Of a stretch of DNA of 64,000 nt, positions 43,210 through 53,790 are shown one piece after another. The notes under the pieces were generated by a model. It saw nothing but the letters and a program-made list of their open reading frames with translations. It was not told the DNA's origin and searched no databases. The translations under genes were made by a program, and so were the position numbers. Source of the stretch: Hanleya hanleyi (taxonomy: Eukaryota; Mollusca; Polyplacophora; Lepidopleurida; Hanleyidae); the NCBI GenBank assembly GCA_036873755.1, contig JAVTVY010036974.1, positions 1 to 64,000 on the forward strand, written 5' to 3'. Every line of letters starts with the position of its first letter. The first letter of the stretch is position 1.

Positions 43210-43877
43210 TACAAAGTTGGGAGAGCGTGCTTGTCGAAAATGAATGTGACCACCACTTTCCCAATTTCGAATGCCAGAGGTTGTCCGGTGTCATCCCTTA
43301 TTTCGATGGTGATGGTACTGATGTCAATCTGTTGCACCGGTAGATTGAGTACGTGGTTAAAGCTCTGTGACCTGATCTCCGTAGTCCCCTTCCACCGGAC
43401 AGAGACGGAACAGGGCCGCATCGATATCGCCAACATACAAGCCAGCCAGAAGATCCAGCATGGTCTTTTCCTGGAGCCGACCGGGCCCAACATAGTTATC
43501 CGTCTCCAGTGCACACAGTTTCTGCAACGTCTTGCTGAAACGTACGGTCACATTGCTCTGACACATAAAAGACACTTTTACCTTCCGGGGGTTTTTCCCT
43601 TGATGAGGTTACGCATTGCCTGGATGAATATTTTGAGTGTAGGGTACTGGCCTTCGGGAAGAGTGAAGTTATAGGTGTTGCTTTCGTACACGACTTCGTA
43701 CCACACCGTATCACGTTGCACGTTGTACCACGTGTACGGGTACTGGATATCCACTAGACCACACTCCCCACGTCCTGGGAGATGTAAGGGATGTGGCAGC
43801 TGCGTGTCATAATGGGCCAAGCTATTGTTGGGAAACACCGCAGCCAAGCTATTACTGGGTAGTGTGAGGTAAAACTT
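43210..43877 (-). pseudogene. Penton of P3, start codon lost
   Basis: This aligns with P1 penton but the initiating ATG is AAG here (43,875-43,877). The N-terminal half (LHLPGRGECGLVDIQY, YTWYN) is readable to about 43,600. A deletion and frameshifts then remove much of the middle. The last strand (ISTITIEIRDDTGQPLAF) is readable to about 43,250. The TAATG junction with the next gene remains. Confidence 0.82.
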
Positions 43878-43919
43878 GACAACTGAGCTTTCCTGCTGCC
43901 GCTGTTGGTTTTATTAGTG

Positions 43920-44761
43920 TTACCATGCCTTGTGAGCTTGTTCCCGACGTCGTGATCGTCGCGGTGACTTGCTACGTGTCACGGCTCTGGAGAGGTGGAG
44001 TTTCTTGACCAGGGGTGGTGTTGTAAAGGATGTGAAAGGTTTCCGTAATGAGCGTATCCGTTGTGATATTTTGTGTGATGACTCCGGTTCCTACTCGGCT
44101 TCCCAAGTCCGTGGGGGTTGAGTCTGTCGTTGTGACTTGCGGGGTGCACGTATCGGCGATTGCTGCTCTATGTCACGCTGCATCCAGGCCCAGCGCTGGG
44201 GATTCCCCACCAATTCTTCTGGCGCATGCATGTCTTTCAGGCCTTGGGCAAATACCTCCCATCCTTGAGGCTCCCTGTGCGATCTGCGTTGACGCATCAG
44301 GTCATTCACTAAATCCGTCTTGTGGGTACCGGGGACGACCTGGTTCTGTACCAGTAGTTCGCCATTATCATTCCCGGTCATGTTCAGATTGTCTTTCACT
44401 CGCTGTAATACCAGGCCAGCTTGTTTCTTGAACGACGCGTGTACACTCTTCAGTCTTCGTCTTCGACCCACTGTGGGACTGTGGGTGGTACACTTGGTAA
44501 TGGCGGCTGTGGGACAAGTGATGTTGGCGGTACGGGTTGTGCTGGTTGTGCGACTGACACCGGGCATGGATCAGAGAACTTGTATTGCCCCATGAACGTG
44601 ATGTACCGTTGAAGCGTCTGATTGTACTGTTGTACTTTCTCACTGTCGCTTAACCCCGGTCGTCGTAGAATCTCGTGATCGAGGGTGTTCATCGTCTTCA
44701 CCGTAGGAGGGATCGGATACGGCGATTGGTTCCACCAGATCCATTTTTTCGTGTGGTTCAT
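43920..44761 (-). pseudogene. Basic proline-rich protein of P3, disrupted
   Basis: Starts MNHTKKWIWWNQSPYPIPPT and keeps the helical N-terminal domain. A frameshift near 44,455 moves the rest into another frame, with ASFKKQAGLVLQRVKDN, KTDLVNDLMRQRRSH and FAQGLKDM. The basic tail near 43,950-44,120 is broken again. The final codons end at TAA 43,920, slightly before the P1 equivalent. Confidence 0.75.
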
Positions 44762-45059
44762 TGTCGACCGAAGAGTCCATCGAGTAATGAACCTAGAACA
44801 GAGGCAACTAACGGCGCTAAGGTGGCTCCGAAAACCCGCCTTTCTGTAAGATCTTTTTCTTCTGTGTTTGGGAGACTCGCTTCTGGACCTTCTGAGCCGA
44901 AGTCAGTGGCACGTTCCCTTTTAAGATATTGAGTCCAATCTCACACAGACAGCACACGAGAGCAGGTTCTGCGCCACGTACAATAGTCCGAACCAACTCG
45001 GGTGGGGCCGTCTTCAGTACCCGGAGCGTCGAAGCTTGCTTCCGTACTCGAGCATACAT
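44758..45059 (-). pseudogene. pX-like protein 2 of P3, disrupted
   Basis: From ATG 45,059 the frame reads YARVRKQASTLRVLKTAPPE and continues through LKGNVPLTSAQKVQKR to QTQKKKILQKGGF, then shifts and loses the hydrophobic tail. A seven-residue part around AKHKTG of P1 is missing. The AATGA overlap with the next gene is kept, as is an AATAAAAAG box at the P1 spacing. Confidence 0.72.
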
Positions 45060-45190
45060 CCTGTTCAACTAAGGCCAACCCTACCCTTTTTATTAGTAGA
45101 CTACAACATAAACAAGAATGATGTGTTTGAAATTTTATTATCCCCATCATTAGTAGACTACAACATAAACAAGAATGATGTGTTTGAAAT

Positions 45191-45256
45191 TGTATTATCC
45201 CCATCATCACATACACACCCCAGCTGGGGAGGGCCACTGTGGGTGTGTTTACATTA
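45191..45256 (-). terminator. Hairpin-GGGGATAATA 3'-end module (P3 ATPase)
   Basis: This is equivalent to 12,525-12,590: TGTAAACACACCC, CCCAGCTGGGG, then GGGGATAATA on the minus strand. Next to it, toward pX-like 2, a 58-bp stretch with GGGGATAATAAAATTTC is duplicated (45,085-45,195), so two poly(A)-type signals follow each other. Confidence 0.6.
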
Positions 45257-46095
45257 TAATTGCATGTAGACGTGGTGAGTCTCTCCGGGAAAGATATCGG
45301 TCCGTAGTCGAAGGCGGTCGGGGGTGGCTTGCTTCAGGCCGAAGAACATATACCCGTGTTGAGGGGTTGTCGCGTCTTCAAAGGCTACCAATGCAAACTA
45401 AGTGCGTCCGGCGTACATGTGTCTCCCCTATTTTGAGTGACATCTCTCGGGTTTTTAAACACCTCCAGGTAGTGGGCATTTAAGTTGATGTTCTTTGTTT
45501 TTACTGAACAGATTCTGCACAATATATATGCCGCCGATGATGCCTGCCTTTGGTAAAGAGCTGAGTGACCCGTGCATCCGTCTCCGCAATGAGATCATCA
45601 ACCACCACCAAACTGTCTGGTTCCAAATCGGCCAGGTTGGGTAGGCCTTCCACGAACGTGATGTGGGGCATTGCTGCATACGACGCTTGCCATTCTCCGT
45701 AACACCACACGACCCGGGCAATGGGCGGGGTAATCATGTTGTCTGCGAGTTGGACGAGTTTCTGGACGAAGTGCGTCTTGCTTGAGCCCGTCGGCTCTGC
45801 GATGAGGCAGGTGAAGGAGTGTTGTCACCGGGGGTCCATGGTTGAAGGAGTAATCCGCTGTCGTGGTAACCCGCTTTTGTAAATTTGGTACGAGTGAACC
45901 GGCATCATCGGTGCGTCGAGCTTTGATACCGTTGTCGACGGGCGTTCACTGCGAGTGGTCGTATGCGTAGTGGGCGCTGCAATACTTGGTGTAGGGCTCG
46001 ATGTTGACCTGGATTGTATACGTGGTTTGATAGTGGTCGATAGATGAGGTTTGACTGATGTAGGGGAGGTCTGTAGACTTGTTTGACTTGTTCTT
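45254..46095 (-). pseudogene. Packaging ATPase of P3, disrupted
   Basis: The Ser/Thr/Pro linker (SRSTSSPTPSIAAPTTHTT) is in frame with the ATPase start region (MMPVHSYQIYKSGLPRQRI), which argues that they form one protein in the family. A TGA follows the MDPR motif (about 45,825). Walker A is altered to AEPTGSSKT, Walker B is VVVDDLIAE, and deletions follow after IYIVQNLF-like and in the C-terminal third. The TM segment is absent because a deletion joins the linker to the integrase remnant. Confidence 0.75.
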
Positions 46096-46231
46096 TGAGC
46101 CAATCTCGGACTTGTGATAGACGAATGCCGTGGGGTGTAGTGGCTCGATAGAGGGCGGGCAATGCACTATAGGCTGCCGAACTGTCGGGACTGTAATATA
46201 AGTTATCCAACACCTTTTCCCAGCGCTTCAT
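46065..46231 (-). pseudogene. Integrase N-terminal remnant of P3
   Basis: Only MKRWEKVLDNLYYSPDSSAA and the following 35 or so residues survive, from ATG 46,231. They run directly into ATPase-linker sequence (RTSQTSLQTSPTS) at about 46,070-46,100. About 1.3-1.4 kb relative to P1, including the whole catalytic core, is deleted. Confidence 0.8.
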
Positions 46232-46339
46232 GGTGATGATTGATAATGGATCCACAGAGTATCGTGTATTTATAACGAGGTCGATGTTCCTGTCTGATGT
46301 TCGGGTTCTACTAACGTTGTGTATATCCTAGGTTGACTG

Positions 46340-46850
46340 AGTCTAGCCGGGTAATCTATGACGTCGTCGTCCTCCGATCGTGGACTACGGGTGTTAAGTT
46401 TATCCAGGATATCTTTGTAGGTCACGGAGGTGAGTACCGGATAGTTCCTCTCGTCTTCCTCCTTGACGGGGTTGATCACTTGCTCATTCTGCTGCCGCGT
46501 CACTCAGGGCACGAGCCCAGGTCAACTGGACAGCTGACCGGCCGTCCGGTGTAAACAGCTGATCCACAATTTCTCCGAGGCCGTCTAAAGATCAGGGTCC
46601 AGGGTGAAGCTTCGGGTGGGGTCCTGGTAACGTCCCAGACGTGCAAAGAACGATCCACGGGGTACGTAGATGGCGTTCTCGATTTAGATGAGGTTCTCGT
46701 CCAGTTCACCACACACCACTCGTTTAAATATGGTCCAGCCGTCACGATGTAAGGTAACAGTGTTCGATATGGCCCCAGGGCCCGACTCACAAACATCACG
46801 GTCTTCCACAATGGTGACATTATCGTACGATGAATGACGCACACTCTCAT
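46340..46850 (-). pseudogene. PC4-like gene B remnant of P3
   Basis: Pieces align with 15,352-15,864: the region before GWT..FKRV, RGPFF-like and DPDLW-like segments, and the tail VIDYPARL at 46,345. They are spread over three frames with a stop in place of Asn near 46,685 and an inserted stretch at 46,395-46,500. The 5' end merges into a dispersed repeat at 46,860. Confidence 0.65.
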
Positions 46851-46859
46851 TAACCCTCG

Positions 46860-47060
46860 TATTCATGGCTAAGTTCCGCTTGATCTTTGAAAGAGCTAAT
46901 TCGGTCGTATTGACCTTGGGAATTTGCATATGACCTTTGTGACGTCACATAAAGGGATCCGTAGACGTCCCCTGGCCCTTTGAAAGAGCTAATTCGGTCG
47001 CACTGAACCTGGAAATTGGCAACAACACATAGACGAAAGCGATTCACGCAAATTCACTCT
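46860..47060. repeat. Dispersed repeat shared with 37.6-37.8 kb
   Basis: Two direct copies of 'ctttgaaagagctaattcgg' occur about 110 bp apart, with 'tttgcatatgacctttgtga' between them. The reverse complement of this block is found at 37,610-37,730. Non-coding. Confidence 0.6.
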
Positions 47061-47290
47061 GTGACGTCACTTTCGGTTCCCGTCCGACTACCCGCATATT
47101 TGAAGTCTCGTTGAAATGGGACTATTTTCTGTGCGCGGAGGCTTCTACTCGGACGTGACCGCATCAACGCGGAGGAATACATCTCCCGTCACGTGACCTT
47201 TGCCAGAACTATAGCGGCCTTGACCTCTACGAAAGTAGGTCAATGGGAGTGAATGTGCCGTTTCTCTACTACTTACGCCCCTACATCTGG

Positions 47291-47740
47291 AATTACACTG
47301 TCCAAATGTTAAGGTTGTTTAATGGCCTAGGTGCCAATTGATATCTAGCAATTCAGAGAATGTAACACCTTTTATATTCAATGATAAAATAAAAGGGAAT
47401 TAACTCTGGGTGACTAGGTGACCTTGGAACAAGAGTCGAGAGCTCGACACATATCCCATGCTTAAATGGACAACGATCAAACAAGAGAAAATATTTCAGG
47501 TGAGAAAAATTTTCATGAAAGAAGAAAAATGTGAAGAAAGTTATGAAGAAAACCTTTGTTCTTGAGCCAATAAACAGATAAAGGGTAAATAAATGACCCC
47601 TCTCCCAAGTAAATTTGTAGATGCAAGTTTTTTTTTTATCATTTCACAACAGTTTAACTGAATGCAGCCGTTTCATAGATAAATCAAATGGGGGAGATTT
47701 AATTTAATTTAAATTTAATAGTATAAAAGTGCATTTCGAG
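47291..47740. other. No recognisable gene
   Basis: AT-rich DNA with a T-run at 47,630. No coding or repeat signal that I can name. Confidence 0.5.
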
Positions 47741-48460
47741 CCGAATTGACCTTGCGGCACAATGGCCGTGATGCGGTCTGCTTCCGCGGACAGAAAGTAG
47801 ACCCAAATACGTGGGGAGCCTGGGGAAATTCTCTGGCAATCTTCGGGGCCAGAGGGGTCCCTAGTGGACCGATTGGGTCGAGAACAGTGATTGAATGCAT
47901 CTACTGTATCTGGGGTTTTTCCATTCATCCGGGTCCTTGTGACTTTGTTTTACAGCCTGAGTCTGTATGATGCAACACCAAAGGTCAGTGAGAGTCAATG
48001 AACGCACTTGAGCATGTACTGACCTGCAGGTGTTCTGCGCAAGTGTGACGTCACAGCATATTGTCTCACATTTCGAACCCTATTGACCTTGCGGCGCAAT
48101 GCGCACAGGATAGTATAGTAACAGTATATTCACTCACATTTAGTAACATAAAAGCGCATTTCGAGCCCTATTGACCTTGCGGCGCAATGCGCAGATGATA
48201 GTATAGTAACAGTATACTGACTCACATTTAGTAGTATAAAAACGCATTTCGAACCCTATTGATCTTGCGGCGCAATGCGCAGAGGATAGTATAGTAACAG
48301 TATATTCACTCACATTTAGTGATATAAAAGCGCATGTCGAGCCTTATTGACCTTGAGCCGCAATGCGCAGAGGATAGTATAGTAACAGTATATTGTCTCA
48401 CATTTAGTAGTATAAAAGCGCATTTCGATCCCCATTGACCTTGCGGCGCAATGCGTTGTT
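47741..48460. repeat. Terminus-like block and 84-bp tandem repeats
   Basis: 47,745-47,885 resembles 61,140-61,290 ('tgatgcggtctg', 'gggaaattctc', 'accgattgggtcga'), so it is another piece of a P1-type outer flank. From about 48,078 to 48,460 a unit of about 84 bp ('ccttgcggcgcaatgcgcag', 'gatagtatagtaacagtata', 'cacatttagtagtataaaa', 'gcgcatttcgagcc') is repeated about 4.5 times with few changes. No gene. Confidence 0.75.
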
Positions 48461-48654
48461 TGGTCTTGTTCTTCTTGTCTCACCAGGTAGAGCACGATGG
48501 CAGGGGTCTCGAAGTTAAGTGGTGGAATTTTTCGAAAAGTTCACGGAGGTCTGGATAGGCCCATAGCTCTGAGCTCCGAGCTCCTGCCTGCCCCATCCCC
48601 GAGCTCTCGACTACTCCATCCCCGAGCTCCGAGCTCCCGCCTACCCCATCCCCG

Positions 48655-50145
48655 TTGCTGTATTATACAATATCTGTCCTGTGTTATACCATATATGTGC
48701 TGTGTCCTGTATTATACAATATCTGTCCAGTATTATACAATATATGTTCTGTATTATACCAAATCTGTGCTGTATTATACAGTATCTGTCCTGTATTATA
48801 CCATGTTTGTCCTGTATTATAGAATATTTGTCCTCTATTATATCATATCTGTCAAGCATTATACCATATCTTTGCTGTATTATACCATATCTGTCCTGCA
48901 TTATACCAAATCTGTGCTGTATTATACCATATCTGTCCTGAATTAAACCATATCTGTGCTGTATTATACCATATCTGTCCGGTGTTATACAATATCTGTC
49001 CTACATTATACCAAATCTGTCCTGTATTGTACCAAATTTATCCTCTATTATATCATATATCTTCTGCATTATACCAAATCTGTGTTGTATTATACCAAAT
49101 CTGTCATGTATTATACCCATATATGTGATGTATTATACAATATCGGTCCTGTATTATACCAAATCTGTGCTGTATTATACCAAATCTGTCATGTATTATA
49201 CCATATATGTGATGTATTACACAATATTTGTCCTCTATTATACCATATCTGTCATGCATTATACCATATCTTTACTGTATTATACCATATGTGTCCTGTA
49301 TTATACCAAATCTGTTCTCTATTATACCATATCTGTCCTGAATTAAACCCTATCTGTGTTGTATTATGCCATATCTGTCCTGTGTTATACAATATCTGTC
49401 CTGTATTATACCAAATCTGTCCTGTATTGTACCACATTTGTCCTCTATTATACCATATATGTTCTGTATTATACCAAATCTGTGCTGTATTATAACAAAT
49501 CTGTCCTGTATTACACCATATCTGTGATGTATTATACAATATCTGTCCTGTATTATACCATATCTGTGCCGTATTATTCAATATCTGCCCTGTGTTATAC
49601 CATATCTGTGCTGTATTATACAATATCTGTCATGTGTTATACCATATCTGTGCTGTGTCCTGTATTATAAAATATCTGTCCAGTATTATACAATGTATGT
49701 TCTGTATTATACCAAATCTGTGCTGTATTATACAGTATCTGTCCTGTATTGTACCATATATGTCCTGTATTATACCATATCTGTCCTGTATTATACAATA
49801 TTTGTCCTGTATTATATCATATCTGTCCTGCACTGTACCTTATATGTGCTGTATTATACCAAATCAATCCTGTATTGTACCATATCTGTCCTGTATTGTA
49901 ACATATATGTCCTCTATTGTACAATATATGTTCTGTATTATACAGTATTTGCCCTCTATTATACCATATCTGTGCTGAATTATACAATATCTGTCTTGAA
50001 TTACACCATATCTGTGCTGTATTATACAATATCTGTCCTGTGTTATACAATACCTGTCCTGTATTATACCAAATCTGTCCTGTATTGTACCATATTTGTC
50101 CTGTATTATACAATATATTTTCTGTATTATACAATCGGATAGCGG
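48655..50145. repeat. 21-bp minisatellite, left arm (about 70 copies)
   Basis: The unit is roughly ctgtattataccatatctgtc, with changes mainly at bases 12-18. Because 21 is divisible by three, long frames of a seven-residue repeat (LYYTISV-like) are open in several phases; they are artefacts of the period. The same array in reverse forms part of the right arm. Confidence 0.9.
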
Positions 50146-50184
50146 TTGTCGTGAATAACAACAAGTTCAGCGATGTTCATACAG

Positions 50185-50246
50185 TTTATTATCCCCAATG
50201 TTACATCATACCCAGGCCTGGGAGACCCGCCCTGGGTATGTTTAGT
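50185..50246 (-). terminator. Hairpin-GGGGATAATAAA 3'-end module (gene A)
   Basis: On the minus strand CATACCCAGG, a short loop, CCTGGGTATG form a clear hairpin. GGGGATAATAAACTG with AATAAA follows. It lies about 170 bp beyond the stop of C2H2 gene A. A further TTTTATTATT (AATAAT/AATAAA) lies closer, at 50,285. Confidence 0.65.
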
Positions 50247-50411
50247 ATGTTCACTGCAAAACAAATCGAAATATCAAACACCATGTTTTATTATTTAGCG
50301 CACCGTCACATTAGGTACACGTGTTTACTGAGCTCAAGAAAACGATCAGCGTGTAGACATATAGAGTATGTACGGCATGTTATGGTATTCATCAGTGCAT
50401 GGGAGACGCAT

Positions 50412-51280
50412 TCAACCGATGGGATTGATCAGTTTAGCCACGAAAAAGGTGACATTGGTCACAATCTCTACGACCCATTGGGTGTTGGGGCGTTGTTGTT
50501 GGGCCCATTCCAAGGGATCTACGGTGTCCAGTTTCTCCAGCATCGTCTCTAGCGACGCCCGGTTAAGGATGGTAAATGGTTGGTCAAATACCAGGATGTT
50601 ACTGCTCAGGTAAAAGTATCTGGCTTGGTCTGTATCCTTATGCTGCAGCACATAACCAAATGCCAGATTCAATTTGAAAGCCGTAGTTAATCGTTGAAGA
50701 TGGCTTCCACGTAGCTGCGTATACGGGTGAGGTCGGTCAGTCGGAAATTGTAGATATCTTGAATAGGGCGATGACGGTGGAAACAGTGCCGGATCATGGG
50801 CCAATGGCGCCGATAGATGTCACTCACTGGATGGTCTTCATGTAACAGATCGCTAGGAACATTTATGGATTCGTACGCGAAGTGTACTGTGCCCTCCACG
50901 TCGTACAAAATCTGGCCCAGGGTCTTGTCTTCGGAATTTGACTGTTGAATTAGGGCGACATCATCATCGGCCCTCGTGCGATGGGTGGGAGTTCCCGCTG
51001 TCTCGATACTGGTGTCTACGGGCAACTCTACCTGCAAACGTGACTGCGGAACAGGGTTTCGTGTGCGTTGGTGTCGCAGCAGCTGACTGGTCAATTTGAA
51101 AAGATGCTTGGGTGCCCCATGCACTGTCCGTTCGTGACACCGTAGACTGTCCAAGCGATTAAATAGTTTCTCACACCTCGTACAGCTATACAGGGCGGTT
51201 CCGTCGTGCTTGGTAGCCTCATGGCGGCGCAAGTCGTGCAAACGACAGAATGATTTCGAGCACGTTGTACAAGTGAACAT
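50412..51280 (-). pseudogene. C2H2 zinc-finger gene A, one frameshift
   Basis: From ATG 51,280: finger 1 CTTCSKSFCRLHDLRRHEAT, finger 2 CTRCEKLFNRLDSLRCHERT; finger 3 has lost its Cys pair through an in-frame deletion (HGAPKH runs straight into LFKLTSQLLRH). The conserved C-terminal domain follows (LGQILYDVEGTVHFA, DIYRRHWPMIRHCFHRHRP, DIYNFRLTDLTRIRSYVEAI). Near 50,689 a one-base loss creates an early stop. The rest (TTAFKLNLAFGYVLQHKDTD, VFDQPFTILNRASLETML, VTNVTFFVAKLINPIG) is in the next frame to TGA 50,412. It is part of the left inverted arm. Confidence 0.78.
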
Positions 51281-51326
51281 CTTGGTGGTTGAAAGAGTGT
51301 CTGTTGAAACGGCCAGGCCGCTTCCC

Positions 51327-51333
51327 TTTTATA
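51327..51333 (-). promoter_or_regulatory. TATA box of C2H2 gene A
   Basis: TATAAAAGGGAAGCGGCC begins 47-53 bp upstream of ATG 51,280. The same box and context precede genes B (53,198-53,204) and C (54,376-54,382). Confidence 0.7.
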
Positions 51334-51689
51334 GCACGCTAGCTGGTGATCTGTTTTTAGCACACTCAGTTCAAGTACCTCCAAGTCGAGGACCGAGATG
51401 TACTGGTGTACGACTGAGTCGCATTGCGCGCGTGTGTGTCTTGGAGTCCAACCGTGCACAATGTCGAATTACGTTCTCTCCGAAAACTTCCTCTCATCGC
51501 ATCTATATGCTCAGACTCATTCAATATAAACACAACCACGCCCGGTGGGGGTGGTAGCTCCCATGTGACACAGCTCTTGGATCGGAGCTCTTGGAGCTCA
51601 AAGCTTGTGAAGCTCAGAACTCGGAAGTGACGTCATCGCACGCATGTGCGCGTACCTGTGGTGCACATTTCCCCTGTAGGTACCGAGTA

Positions 51690-51805
51690 CATAAAGTGTG
51701 TGTGTCTGTGTGTGTGTGTGTGTGTACGCGCAAGCGTACGTGTTTGTGTGTCGGTGGGTGTGTGTTTGTAGGTGGGAGGATGTATGTGTGTGTGTGTGTG
51801 TGAGC
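51690..51805. repeat. GT-rich microsatellite, duplicated at 54.74-54.84 kb
   Basis: Interrupted (GT)n runs lie between genes A and B. The second copy is within the 3-kb duplicated segment. Frames of Thr-His repeats across it are artefacts. Confidence 0.85.
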
Positions 51806-51942
51806 CTGACCGGGTACCATGTCCAGCTCGTGTACGTTATCTGAGAAAAGTTGCTCTCATCGTGACGATGTGCTCCGATATATTCAATATAAACACAACC
51901 ATGAGACATCATCAACAACTACAGGAACATTGCGTATTACAC

Positions 51943-52003
51943 ATTTATTATCCCCTTCATCACAACACACCGAAGCTAGGGGAGCCACTATGGTTATGTT
52001 TAC
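51943..52003 (-). terminator. Hairpin-GGGGATAATAAA 3'-end module (gene B)
   Basis: GTAAACATAACC, CCCTAGCTTCGG, GTGTTGTGATGAA then GGGGATAATAAATG on the minus strand. It lies about 260 bp beyond the gene B stop. An additional AATAAA is closer to the gene, at about 52,136-52,145. Confidence 0.6.
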
Positions 52004-52259
52004 AACTCTCGTGTGCTCTTGTCCGCGTATCAGCCGCATTGTTGGCTGTTCTTGTCCATTGCTTTTGGCGTTTGGTGTCTATGTCTGCCTTCTTATTTAT
52101 CCACAGAATAAAAATTAAAATATCAAAAAACATGTTTTTTATTCTAAGCACCATACTATTAGGTACATGTTTTGCAGAGCAGACTGCAACGATCAGCATG
52201 TGAACATATAGAGAATATGCGCCATATTACGGTATCCGTCAGTGCATGGGTGAATGCGT

Positions 52260-53153
52260 TCATTCGATCGGGTGGTTAGTCAGTTTAACCACAAAAAACG
52301 TGACATTGATCACCCTATCCACCTGCCAATTTTTGTTGGGGCGTTGTTGCCAGGCCCATTTTGAGGGATCCACGGTCTGCGGCTGCTCTAGCATCGTCTT
52401 CAGTGACGCACGATTGGTGATGGTGAACGGCTGGTCAAATACCCTGATGTTGGCACTGCGATAGACATACCGAGGTTTCTCTGTCTCCGTATGCTCCAGC
52501 ACATAGCCAAAAGCGACATTTAATATGAAGGCCGTAGCTTGGTCATTGAAGATGGCTTCCACGTAGCTGCGTAGATGGGCGAGGTCGGTCAGTCGTAAAT
52601 TGTAGATATCTTGAATAGGCCGATGACGGCGGAAACAGTGTCGTATCATGAGCCAATGGCGCCGATAGATGTCACTCACTGGATGGTCTTCGTGTAACAG
52701 ATCGCTAGGAACATTTACGGGCTCGTCCGTGAAGTGTACTTTACCCTCCACGTCGTACAAAATCTGACCCAAGGTCTTGTCGTCGGAATTTGACATTAGG
52801 GCGACATCATCATCATCATCGGCCCTTGTGCGATGGGTGAGAGTTCCCGCTGTCTCGATACTGGTGCCTACGGGCTTCCCTACCTGCAAACGTGGCAGCG
52901 GAACAGGGTGTCGTGTGAATTGGTGTCGCAGCAACTGACTGGTCCGTTTGAAAAGCCGACCACATTCTTCGCATGGACGCTTGGGTGGCCCTAGAAGTGA
53001 ACGTTCATTGCGTTGTAAATGATCCGAGCGCTGAGACGACAGTGTACATATCGTACAGTTATACCGGGCGCTTCCGTCGTGCTTGGTAGCCTCATGGCGA
53101 AGCAAGTCGTGCAGACGAGTGAATGATTTCGAGCACGTAGTACAAGTGAACAT
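52260..53153 (-). CDS. C2H2 zinc-finger protein B, intact
   Basis: This 297-residue protein is the only intact member of the family. The start at 53,153 is set by homology (MFTCTTCSKSFTRLHD) and by TATAAAA 45 bp upstream; the frame stays open through the promoter. Finger 1 has Cys4, Cys7, His20, His25. Finger 2 keeps Cys33/Cys36 but lacks both His. Finger 3 has Cys61, Cys64, His77, His82. A Ser/Asp-rich linker with a DDDD run leads to a domain of about 190 residues (GQILYDVEGKVHFTDEPVN, IRHCFRRHRPIQDIYNLRL, FILNVAFGYVLEHTETEKP, IRVFDQPFTITNRASL, NVTFFVVKLTNHPIE). From memory this domain precedes the OTU and polymerase parts of Polinton-type PolB proteins. Here the gene stops exactly at the end of it. 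Function is unknown; DNA binding is likely. Confidence 0.78.
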   Translation of the reverse strand: MFTCTTCSKSFTRLHDLLRHEATKHDGSARYNCTICTLSSQRSDHLQRNERSLLGPPKRPCEECGRLFKRTSQLLRHQFTRHPVPLPRLQVGKPVGTSIETAGTLTHRTRADDDDDVALMSNSDDKTLGQILYDVEGKVHFTDEPVNVPSDLLHEDHPVSDIYRRHWLMIRHCFRRHRPIQDIYNLRLTDLAHLRSYVEAIFNDQATAFILNVAFGYVLEHTETEKPRYVYRSANIRVFDQPFTITNRASLKTMLEQPQTVDPSKWAWQQRPNKNWQVDRVINVTFFVVKLTNHPIE

Positions 53154-53197
53154 CTTGGTGTTTGACAGTGTCTGATGAAACGGCCAGGCCGCTTCCC

Positions 53198-53204
53198 TTT
53201 TATA
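53198..53204 (-). promoter_or_regulatory. TATA box of C2H2 gene B
   Basis: TATAAAA in the context TATAAAAGGGAAGCGGCC, 45-51 bp upstream of ATG 53,153. Confidence 0.7.
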
Positions 53205-53704
53205 GCACGCTAGCTGGTGATCTATTTTAAGCACACTCAGTTCAACTACCTCCAAGTCGAGGACCGAGATGTACTCGTGTACGACTGAGCCGCATTGCGC
53301 GCGCGCGTGTGTGTGTATGTGTGTGTGCATCCGGGACCTTGTCAGCATCCGGGTTTCCCAGTGAGTTCCGTTTTCCGTCCGGGTATTGTGGTTTTACATC
53401 CGGGTCTTCATCTTACATACGGGGGTTTTTTATGTTTACCCTCCGAAGTAGTAGGTCAATATCGGGGCGCCACCTGTCTTGTGACAACTTCCGGTTCCGG
53501 TGACGCGACAGTAAACATGAAAAAAACGGTTGTAACATGAGGACCCGGATGTAAATCCACAGTATCCGGATTGAACCGGAGGAACGAGGGAAAACATTGC
53601 TGGGAAACCCGGATGTTGACAAGGTCCCGGATGCAAAATCCACTGCACACACATTGGAGGTACTTGAACTGAGTGTGCTAAAAATAGATCACCAGCTAGC
53701 GTGC

Positions 53705-53790
53705 TATAAAGGAAAGCGGTCTGGCCGTTTCATCAAACACTCTGTCAACCACCAACATGTTCACTTCTACTACGTGCTCGAAATCATTGA
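53705..53790 (+). pseudogene. Promoter and first codons of a lost C2H2 gene
   Basis: On the plus strand, TATAAAGG at 53,705-53,712 and an ATG at 53,757 start a gene copy (TTCSKS follows). After ten codons it joins the reversed 3' part of gene C at 'aatcattgaataggg'. It marks an inversion or deletion breakpoint. Confidence 0.75.

Larger units (their letters stand above)
41215..47290 (-). mobile_element. Polinton copy P3, truncated and decayed
   Basis: P3 has the same gene order and orientation as P1 from protease to the PC4-like gene. Most of the protease, the TM part of the ATPase, most of the integrase and the outer accessory genes are deleted. The 5' flank at 47,100-47,290 (gcggaggcttctac, 'gaccgcatcaacgcggagga', aagtaggtcaatggg) matches the outer flank of P1 near 19,000-19,280. 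Every gene is broken. Confidence 0.85.

Noticed and set aside
48497..50142. Long frames encoding LYYTISV-like peptide repeats
   Set aside because: They arise from the 21-bp minisatellite, whose period is divisible by three; several phases and both strands are open at once, and there is no start context or domain.
51598..51918. Thr/His-repeat frames, and a plus-strand frame to 52,203 that is conserved at 54,695-55,237
   Set aside because: They cross a GT microsatellite and the antisense of a C2H2 3' region. Conservation is explained by the recent 3-kb duplication.
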